Positions 1 through 5,858 of a stretch of DNA of 8,907 nt are shown here, piece after piece. The stretch comes from Verrucomicrobiota bacterium. GTDB lineage: Bacteria > Verrucomicrobiota > Verrucomicrobiia > Opitutales > Opitutaceae. Where the stretch lies: assembly GCA_030832235.1 (NCBI GenBank), contig JAURJO010000516.1:1-8907 (forward strand), given 5' to 3'. Each line of letters begins with the position of its first letter. Position 1 is the first letter of the stretch. The translations under genes and the position numbers were made by a program. The notes beneath the pieces were generated by a model. The model was not told where the DNA came from and made no database searches. It was given only the letters and a program-made list of their open reading frames with translations.

Positions 1-2377
1 CATCCACGATGTCGGCGCCGGCGGTGTTTCCAACGCCCTGCCCGAGTTGGTCAACGACGGCGGACGCGGCGGACGCTTCAATCTCCGCGCGTTGCCCTGC
101 GACGAGCAGGGAATGTCGCCGCTGGAGATCTGGTGCAACGAGTCGCAGGAGCGCTACGTGCTCGCGATTCCGGCGGCCCGCATGGCCGAGTTTGCGGCGC
201 TCTGCGAACGGGAGCGCTGCCCGTTCGCCGTGGTAGGCGAGGCCACCGAGGAACGCCGGCTGGTGCTGGCCGATCCGCATTTCGGCAACACGCCGATCGA
301 TATGCCGCTGGAGGTGCTGCTCGGCAAACCGCCGCGGATGCACCGGGTGGAGCGGTCCGTCGCGCGGCCCCGCCTTCCCCTCGCCTTGCCTGCGGGCACG
401 ACCGTAGCTGAAGCCGCGCGGCGCGTCCTCGCTCACCCGAGCGTGGCCGACAAGACGTTCCTCATCTCCATCGGCGACCGTACCCTCGGCGGTCTGATCG
501 CCCGCGACCAGATGGTGGGACCGTGGCAGGTGCCCGTGGCCGATTGCGGCGTCACCGCCGCCGCTTACGACGTCACCACCGGCGAGGCCATGGCCATGGG
601 CGAACGCACGCCCGTCGCGCTCAACGACGCGGCTGCCTCAGCCCGCCTCGCCGTCGGGGAGGCACTCACCAACCTTGCGGCCGCGCAGGTAGGCGACATC
701 GGACGCGTGAACCTCAGCGCCAACTGGATGGCCGCGCCGGCGGTCCCCGGAGAGGGCGCCGATCTCTTCGCCGCCGTGCAGGCCGTGGGCATGGAGCTTT
801 GCCCGGCGCTGGGGATCACCATTCCAGTGGGCAAGGACTCGATGAGCATGTCGACCGTCTGGCAACAGGACGGGACCTCCCGGCGCATGACCGCGCCCGT
901 GTCGCTTATCGTCTCGGCCTTCGCGTCGGTGACCGACGTGCGTCTCACCCTCACGCCGCAGCTGCGCCAGGAGCCCGGCACGGTGCTGCTGCTCGCCGAT
1001 CTCGGCCGCGGCCGCAACCGCTTGGGCGGATCGATTCTCGCCCAGGTCTATTCGCAGCTTGGCGACGCCACGCCGGACGTCGACTCGGCCGCGGAGCTGC
1101 GCGCGTTCTGGGAGACCATTCAGGAACTCGGCGCCGCGGGCCACCTCCTCGCCTACCATGACCGCTCCGACGGCGGACTTTTCGCCACGGCGGTGGAAAT
1201 GGCCTTCGCCGGTCACACCGGCGTGAGGCTCGATCTGCCGGCCGGAGATTCATTCGCCGCCCTCTTTTCCGAAGAACTCGGCGCCGTGCTGCAGGTGCGC
1301 GCGGCCGACGAGGCCGCGGTGCGGGCGGCCTTCGAGAAGCACGGCATCGGCGGATTGGTTTCGAGCATCGGAGGGCTGGCCGAAGGACATCGCTTCATCG
1401 TGCGGCAGGGCAGCCGAGTGATGCTCGACGAGGATTTGTTTGCCCTGCGCGACATCTGGTCCGACGTGACGCGGCGGATCGCGTCGCTCCGCGATAATCC
1501 GGCCTGTGCGGAATCGGAGCACCGGCTGCGCCTCGACCGCGATGATCCGGGCATCACGCCGAAGATCGGCTTCACGGTTGAAGTGGGCCGCGATCTTTCC
1601 GGACGACCGCCGATCGCCATCCTGCGCGAGCAAGGCGTGAACGGCGAAGTCGAGATGGCTGCGGCGTTCCACCGGGCGGGTTTCCGCGCGGTCGACGTGC
1701 ACATGTCGGACATTCTCGGGGGCCGCGTGAACCTCCGCGACTTCCGCGGCCTCGCTGCGTGCGGCGGTTTCAGCTACGGCGACGTGCTTGGGGCCGGCGA
1801 GGGCTGGGCGAAGAGTATCCTGTTCAATGAGCGCGCGCGCGCGGAGTTCGCGGCGTTCTTTGAGCGCGAGGACACCTTTGCCCTCGGTGTGTGCAACGGG
1901 TGCCAGATGATGAGTAACCTGCGCCCGATTATACCGGGGGCCGATCTCTGGCCGCGCTTCGTGCAGAACGAGAGCGAACGCTACGAGGCGCGTTACGTCT
2001 CAGTGCGCATCGAACGCAGCCCGAGCGTGCTCTTCGCCGGCATGGAGGGCTCCGTGGTTCCCATCGCCGTCGCGCATGGGGAAGGCCGAACGGAGTTTCC
2101 CGATGAGGCCGCGGCCCGCCGCTGCAGTGAGTCGGGTCTGGTCGCTGCGCGGTTCGTCGACAACCGCCACCAGCCGACCACCGCTTATCCGCTTAATCCG
2201 AACGGCTCCCCGTTCGGCATGACCGCGCTCACGACGACCACCGGGCGCGTGACGATCATGATGCCCCACCCCGAGCGCGTCTTCCGTTCCGCCTGCATGA
2301 GCTGGACGCCCGAAGGCTGGGCCGAAGACAGCCCCTGGATGCGTTTCTTCCGTAACGCCCGCCTCTGGATAGGCTGA
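1..2377 (+). CDS. purL: Phosphoribosylformylglycinamidine synthase, single-chain form (5'-truncated by window edge)
   Basis: This enzyme (FGAM synthase) makes FGAM from FGAR, glutamine and ATP in the fourth step of cytosolic de novo purine synthesis. The reading frame is already open at base 2 with IHDVGAGGVSNALPELVND, a family hallmark, so the real start lies upstream; the TTG at 47 is an internal Leu codon. About 791 residues are visible against roughly 1290-1300 for the long form, so about 500 N-terminal residues are missing. The synthetase part carries SPLEIWCNESQERY, DQMVGPWQVPVA, SANWMAA and IPVGKDSMSMST (around base 830). The glutamine amidotransferase domain begins near base 1604 (RPPIAILREQGVN). 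Its nucleophile Cys in GVCNGCQMMSNL is at 1892-1894, and the His and Glu of PHPERVFR are at 2267-2269 and 2273-2275. The Cys-to-end distance (160 residues) equals that recalled for E. coli PurL. No frameshift or lost catalytic residue is seen. As a fused synthetase-amidotransferase it should not need separate PurQ and PurS. Confidence 0.97.
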   Translation, partial: IHDVGAGGVSNALPELVNDGGRGGRFNLRALPCDEQGMSPLEIWCNESQERYVLAIPAARMAEFAALCERERCPFAVVGEATEERRLVLADPHFGNTPIDMPLEVLLGKPPRMHRVERSVARPRLPLALPAGTTVAEAARRVLAHPSVADKTFLISIGDRTLGGLIARDQMVGPWQVPVADCGVTAAAYDVTTGEAMAMGERTPVALNDAAASARLAVGEALTNLAAAQVGDIGRVNLSANWMAAPAVPGEGADLFAAVQAVGMELCPALGITIPVGKDSMSMSTVWQQDGTSRRMTAPVSLIVSAFASVTDVRLTLTPQLRQEPGTVLLLADLGRGRNRLGGSILAQVYSQLGDATPDVDSAAELRAFWETIQELGAAGHLLAYHDRSDGGLFATAVEMAFAGHTGVRLDLPAGDSFAALFSEELGAVLQVRAADEAAVRAAFEKHGIGGLVSSIGGLAEGHRFIVRQGSRVMLDEDLFALRDIWSDVTRRIASLRDNPACAESEHRLRLDRDDPGITPKIGFTVEVGRDLSGRPPIAILREQGVNGEVEMAAAFHRAGFRAVDVHMSDILGGRVNLRDFRGLAACGGFSYGDVLGAGEGWAKSILFNERARAEFAAFFEREDTFALGVCNGCQMMSNLRPIIPGADLWPRFVQNESERYEARYVSVRIERSPSVLFAGMEGSVVPIAVAHGEGRTEFPDEAAARRCSESGLVAARFVDNRHQPTTAYPLNPNGSPFGMTALTTTTGRVTIMMPHPERVFRSACMSWTPEGWAEDSPWMRFFRNARLWIG

Positions 2378-2405
2378 AGCCGGTTCGCGGTTGCGAACCG
2401 GCTTC
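2376..2405. terminator. Perfect 13-bp hairpin overlapping the purL stop codon
   Basis: Bases 2376-2388 and 2393-2405 are exact reverse complements (GAAGCCGGTTCGC / GCGAACCGGCTTC) around a 4-base loop GGTT. The left arm starts on the second base of the purL TGA. No T-run follows on the plus strand (GTTGACCC comes next), and none follows on the minus strand, so it lacks the U-tract of a classical intrinsic terminator. Lying between two convergent genes, it could end or stabilise the 3' ends of transcripts from both sides. The pairing is seen directly; the function is inferred. Confidence 0.6.
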
Positions 2406-2463
2406 GTTGACCCGGGTTGGCTGCTTAAGGAGTGCCTCTCGCGGGGCCCTCCCTTCCGCGTAA
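2406..2463. other. Remainder of the convergent intergenic gap
   Basis: This short stretch separates the purL hairpin from the stop codon of the minus-strand secreted-protein gene. It holds a possible weak stem (CGCGG at 2440-2444 with CCGCG at 2456-2460, 11-base loop) just past the end of the minus-strand gene. I see no promoter, ORF or T-tract. The weak stem could arise by chance in GC-rich DNA. Confidence 0.4.
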
Positions 2464-5400
2464 TCAGGGAACCTCGTAGACCTCTACGAGCGCTACACCC
2501 GTGGTGCCACCCACACCCGACACCTGCGCGGTGTAGGCGCCGGGGGCGAGGTTGATGAGAATCGCGGCGTCCGCGGCATTGGCCGGAAGCGCAAATGCCC
2601 CGGTCTGCAAGGCGGCGGCAATGATCGCCGTGGCGTCCGCTGAGGAGGCGAGACCGGAATTCGACGCTAGAACGGTCGCGCCGGACGCAACCGACAACTG
2701 CGGGCGGGCTAGTGCGCCCGTTACACCGAACTGAGTGAGCGCAGGGCCGATACCGCGAATCAGGACGCGTTTCGGCACGGAACCGCCGACATAGAATCCT
2801 GCGATCAGAGCATTGTCACCCGTGCCGGCGGTCGCTCGCGTGGCGATGTTCACGACGCGTTGGGCGAGCGGAATTGCGCCGGAAGTGGCGTCATAGACCT
2901 CCACCAACGCGACTCCGGAGGCGCCGGACTGACCGGTAACCACCGCCGAGTATGCGCCGGGCGCAAGATTGAGCACCAGCGCGGCGTCACGGCTATTTGT
3001 CTGCAGGGCAAACGCGCCGACGCGGGCCGAAACGGCCGCAATGTCCGACGGATTATTGGCGGCGACACCCCAATCCGTTCCGACCGCGACCGATGTCTGT
3101 CCGCGGAAAATTTCGAGGCGCACGGCGGAAAGCGCACCGCTCACCCCGAAGTTGGCCAAGGTGGGGCCGATGCCGCGAATGAGTACCGATTTGGACTCGG
3201 TCCCGCTAACCACGAAACCGGCGATAAGCGTGTCACTGGCGGTTCCGGTGAGACTGCGCGTGGACACGTTGAGCAGACGCTCATTACGCGAGTCCGTCGT
3301 ACCGGCGTAACGGGTGGTTCCAACCGAGACGGAGAGCGCCCCCTGCGTGACGCTTCCCGTTACCGCCACATTTCCCGCGGTAGTTACCGTCAGCTTGCCG
3401 TCGGCGGCGACTGTTCCGCGGCCGCCATCAGCTGCGCCCGCGCCAACATTAACCACCAACGCGTCGCCCGCCGGCCCGATCAGGGTCAGGCTTTGCGCTG
3501 AACTTCCCGCCGCACCCGCCTGGTAAAACCCAGCCACCGAGGAAGTGGCGCCAGAAGCGGCTCCAGCGGGAGCGGTGAAGGCGAGGTTGAGCGATGAAAC
3601 CGATCCGGAAACCGTGCCGTCAGCCGCGATCACACCGACAACCACTATTTCAGTGTCGGCGGCTGCGCGGGCGGGTTCGCCCTCGCTCGCTGCGGCTGAG
3701 CCGACGCGCTGCGAGAACGAGAATCCTCCGGTGGCACTGACAGTTAGGTCCTTGCTGAACAGCACCGTCTTTGAAGCGGGAACATAGCCCAGATAAACCG
3801 CTGAGCGATCCGCGCGGACCAAGAGTCCGAAGGAACCGCCACCGCCGGCAAAGGAGCCGAAGTAGGTACCGGCAACGGCGGGCGCCCCCACGGTGAGAGC
3901 GGCGGCGTCGGACGTGACACTGCCGCCAGCGTTGGTGATCACCACCGAATAGCTGCCGGATTGGGACGCAGTGACACCTGTCAGCGCGAGCGTCGCGGAA
4001 GTGGCGCCGGCGATCGCCGCGCCGTCTTTACGCCATTGGTACGTGAACGGACCGGGACCGGAGACAGAGACCGAGAAGGTGACGGCACCGCCCAAGGCTA
4101 CCGAAGCCGAGGATGGCTGGGCCGAGATGGTCGGGCCCGCGGTGGGCGCGGGATTGACCGTGACCGTCGCCTTGGCGCTGGTCACCCCGCCACCCGTGTT
4201 GGAGACGTAGACGTAATACGAACCGGCGCTGGCCGCCGACGCGGCGCTGATCACATAGGTGGCGGACTGGGAGCCCGTGAGAGGCTTGTCATCCTTGAAC
4301 CATTGGAAGTTCAAGCCCGAGCCGGTGGCGGAGACCGACAGGGTCAACGACACACCTTCAATAACCGACTGGCTGGCCGGAGCGGATACGATGACCGGCG
4401 GGGGAGTCGCAGACGTGCCGCCGCCACCGGACGAACCGCCACCGCCCGAGGAACCACCACCGGATGACGCTGCTGCGATAGTGATGACCAATGTGGAAGC
4501 AGGCCCGTCGCCCGTCGCATTCCTCGCCGAGATTTGCACGGGGTTTGTCCCAGAGACTTGCGGCGTACCGGAGATCGTCTTGTTTCCGGAATTGTAACTA
4601 AGCCCCGCCGGCAGTGTGCCCACGGTGTAGTCGGTCGGCGAATTTGTGGCCGCCAAGGCGTAGCTGAACGAGGTCCCCACCGTCCCGCTCGCCGTCAACA
4701 GACTCGTGATGGCCGGGGCATTACCGATGGTGATCGCCAACGTGACCGAAGCGCCAGTGCCCGTGGCATTATTGGCGCTGATCGAAGCATTGAAAGTGCC
4801 GGCTGTCGTGGGCGTTCCCGAAATCGCACCGGTCGTCGTGTTGGCGGTCAGCCCGGCGGGCAGGTTACCGATGTTGTAACTGGTCGCCGCCGGAGATGCG
4901 GCGATCACGTAGGAGAAGGGCATTCCGACGTTCACCGAGGCGGTCGTCGCACTTGAAATCACCGGCAGGGAACCGACCGTGATCGTCAGCGTGAACGGTG
5001 CGCCGGCCCCGGAAGCGTTATAAGCGCGAAGCGTCACCGGATAAACTCCCGGCGCGGAGGCTGTGCCACTGATCTGACCCGTGGCGGAGTTTAAGGAAAG
5101 CCCCACCGGCAAACCGGACGCCTCGTATGAGGTCGGACTATTGCTCGCGGTGATCGAATAGTTGAAGGAGCCGTTGATCGCGACCGTTTGGGCGTTACTA
5201 CCGCTGATCACCGGAGCCGTGAGCGCCGGAGCAATGGTAATTGTCAGCGTACTGGTAGCCCCTGTGCCGGAGGCACTGTTGGCGCTGAGGGTGACCGAAT
5301 AGGCACCAGAAGCCGTCGGCGTGCCGGTAATGGTCGGCGCAGTCGCCGTTCCCCCCACGGAAAGACCGGGCGGCAGAGCTCCAATATTGAAACTAGTGAC

Positions 5401-5835
5401 CGGATTCGCCCCTGAAGGCACTGAAGCCGTCACCGTGTAGGCAGTAAAGGCGGAGCCCACAGTTCCCGAGGCCGTCGTAGCACTCGAGATGGAAGGCGTG
5501 CCGGCGGCGGCATCGATCGCGATCACAATTGTCGCCGAGTTAACGAAACCGTTGGAATCGGTGATCGAGACGGTTCCGGTGTAAGTCCCGGACGTCGTGG
5601 GCGTGCCGGTGATCGTGCCCTGCGAGGAACTAATGCCAAGGCCCGGCGGTAGGCCGGTGGCGGCGTAAACGACGGTTCCGGACGCCGACGAGTTGATCTT
5701 ATAGGAGGCGTAGTCGACGCCCACCTTGCCCGCGGGAGCGTTGATAACCGTCTGGCCAATGGCCAAGGATGAAGTCGCGGCGGCTAGCGCGAACGCGAAA
5801 GCCGCCTGAAGGAGCGAGAGAAATCGGAAATTCAT
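2464..5835 (-). CDS. Secreted multidomain protein: five He_PIG repeats, two Ig-like domains, duplicated C-terminal module
   Basis: This complete 1123-residue protein has no assigned function. It starts with an export signal (MNFRFLSLLQAAFAFALAAA, predicted cleavage near residue 25), which fixes the ATG at 5835. Domains in order are: He_PIG-type putative Ig repeats at residues 29-113, 114-207, 208-290, 291-373 and 374-456; a Gly/Ser hinge at 457-475; two Ig-like domains at about 479-563 and 566-650; an uncharacterised beta-rich region at about 653-848; and two related modules at 849-988 and 989-1123, each with VLIRGIGP and ending VALVEVY. No cysteine is present. No catalytic motif, LPXTG motif or terminal membrane helix is visible. 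The start has no Shine-Dalgarno sequence and lies 23 bases after the preceding repeat-protein gene, which suggests one operon. Binding or adhesion at the cell surface is the likeliest role, inferred from architecture only. The open frame, signal and domain order are clear; the biological role is not. Confidence 0.93.
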   Translation of the reverse strand: MNFRFLSLLQAAFAFALAAATSSLAIGQTVINAPAGKVGVDYASYKINSSASGTVVYAATGLPPGLGISSSQGTITGTPTTSGTYTGTVSITDSNGFVNSATIVIAIDAAAGTPSISSATTASGTVGSAFTAYTVTASVPSGANPVTSFNIGALPPGLSVGGTATAPTITGTPTASGAYSVTLSANSASGTGATSTLTITIAPALTAPVISGSNAQTVAINGSFNYSITASNSPTSYEASGLPVGLSLNSATGQISGTASAPGVYPVTLRAYNASGAGAPFTLTITVGSLPVISSATTASVNVGMPFSYVIAASPAATSYNIGNLPAGLTANTTTGAISGTPTTAGTFNASISANNATGTGASVTLAITIGNAPAITSLLTASGTVGTSFSYALAATNSPTDYTVGTLPAGLSYNSGNKTISGTPQVSGTNPVQISARNATGDGPASTLVITIAAASSGGGSSGGGGSSGGGGTSATPPPVIVSAPASQSVIEGVSLTLSVSATGSGLNFQWFKDDKPLTGSQSATYVISAASAASAGSYYVYVSNTGGGVTSAKATVTVNPAPTAGPTISAQPSSASVALGGAVTFSVSVSGPGPFTYQWRKDGAAIAGATSATLALTGVTASQSGSYSVVITNAGGSVTSDAAALTVGAPAVAGTYFGSFAGGGGSFGLLVRADRSAVYLGYVPASKTVLFSKDLTVSATGGFSFSQRVGSAAASEGEPARAAADTEIVVVGVIAADGTVSGSVSSLNLAFTAPAGAASGATSSVAGFYQAGAAGSSAQSLTLIGPAGDALVVNVGAGAADGGRGTVAADGKLTVTTAGNVAVTGSVTQGALSVSVGTTRYAGTTDSRNERLLNVSTRSLTGTASDTLIAGFVVSGTESKSVLIRGIGPTLANFGVSGALSAVRLEIFRGQTSVAVGTDWGVAANNPSDIAAVSARVGAFALQTNSRDAALVLNLAPGAYSAVVTGQSGASGVALVEVYDATSGAIPLAQRVVNIATRATAGTGDNALIAGFYVGGSVPKRVLIRGIGPALTQFGVTGALARPQLSVASGATVLASNSGLASSADATAIIAAALQTGAFALPANAADAAILINLAPGAYTAQVSGVGGTTGVALVEVYEVP
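2467..3291 (-). repeat. Duplicated C-terminal module (VLIRGIGP...VALVEVYE)
   Basis: Residues 849-988 (2872-3291) and 989-1123 (2467-2871) are two copies of one module. Both run R-L/V-x-N-x-S/A-T-R, then LIAGFxVxG, then K-x-VLIRGIGP-x-L-x-x-FGVxGAL, then GAFAL, then LNLAPGAY-x-A-x-V-x-G, and end GVALVEVY. The first copy keeps a TDWG motif at 920-923 that the second has lost (SNSG). I recall similar endings on many Verrucomicrobial extracellular proteins, which suggests a lineage-specific terminal domain, perhaps for surface retention or secretion. That role is an inference. Confidence 0.8.
3292..3879 (-). other. Uncharacterised beta-rich domain
   Basis: Residues about 653-848 match no family I can name. 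The region starts AGTYFGSFAGGGGSFGLLVRADRSAVYLGY and contains alternating hydrophobic strands. A second, similar opening occurs at about 767 (VAGFYQAGAAGSSAQSLTLIGPAGDALVV). That may mark an internal duplication of a 'GxYxG..x..GG.F.L.V..DG.a.v' unit. It links the Ig pair to the C-terminal modules. Boundaries are approximate. Confidence 0.5.
3886..4401 (-). other. Two Ig-like (I-set type) domains without disulfide cysteines
   Basis: Residues about 479-563 and 566-650 share the Ig-fold landmarks. These are an opening P-x-I-x-x-x-P-x-S-x-S-V, a core Trp in F/Y-Q-W followed by K-D (FQWFKDDKPL and YQWRKDGAAI), and a late G-S-Y-x-V-x-x-x-N-x-G-G strand. The two cysteines that bridge the sheets in animal I-set domains are replaced by small or hydrophobic residues. 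This is common in bacterial versions. The domains probably act as spacer or binding modules. Confidence 0.85.
4411..4467 (-). other. Gly/Ser hinge encoded by a GGN microrepeat
   Basis: Residues 457-475 read SSGGGSSGGGGSSGGGGTS, a flexible linker between the He_PIG array and the first Ig-like domain. The DNA is a near-repetitive run of GGN and TCN codons with three similar SSGGG(G) units. Such a tract can gain or lose units by replication slippage, so hinge length may vary between strains. Confidence 0.85.
4468..5751 (-). repeat. Five tandem He_PIG (putative Ig/cadherin-like) repeats
   Basis: Each unit is 83-94 residues and follows the pattern P-x-I-S-S...ASGTVG..F.Y.I.A...PTSY...LP.GL..N..TG.ISGTPT..GTY.V...A.N..G.G....L.I.I. 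The units lie at 5497-5751, 5215-5496, 4966-5214, 4717-4965 and 4468-4716, from the N-terminus onward. The first lacks the PxITS opening and begins TVINAPAGKVGVDY. The second is longest, with an insertion around SVPSGANPVTSFN. He_PIG domains are beta-sandwiches common in bacterial surface proteins and related to cadherin-like CADG domains. The units clearly resemble the repeats of the upstream gene. Confidence 0.85.
5761..5835 (-). other. Signal peptide of the secreted multidomain protein
   Basis: Residues 1-25 have a short N-terminus with one Arg, a hydrophobic core rich in Ala, Phe and Leu, and a small-residue end (SSLA, then IGQ) that suits signal peptidase I cleavage after Ala25. There is no lipobox cysteine, so this is not a lipoprotein. 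The exact cleavage site is uncertain by a few residues. Confidence 0.85.
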
Positions 5836-5858
5836 GGGAATGCTGTAAGTCTGGAGTC
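5836..5858 (-). promoter_or_regulatory. 23-base intergenic leader without a Shine-Dalgarno sequence
   Basis: Read on the minus strand this is GACTCCAGACTTACAGCATTCCC followed by the ATG. No purine-rich AGGAGG-like element lies 5-10 bases before the start. The gap is too short for a separate promoter, so expression probably depends on read-through from the upstream gene or on a promoter inside its 3' end. The downstream frame stays open back past the upstream stop codon, but the signal peptide fixes this ATG as the start. Confidence 0.5.

Noticed and set aside
47..49. TTG as a possible start of purL
   Set aside because: The frame is open upstream to the window edge and already encodes the conserved IHDVGAGG segment. 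The TTG is the Leu of PELVND.
523..1216. Alternative-frame ORFs of 150-212 residues within purL, on both strands
   Set aside because: The purL frame matches its family throughout this interval. The other frames give Arg- and His-rich or Ser-rich shadow sequence.
2860..3501. 213-residue plus-strand ORF opposite the C-terminal modules
   Set aside because: Its translation is low-complexity Arg/Gly/Ala with no motif, while the opposite strand encodes a well-patterned duplicated module.
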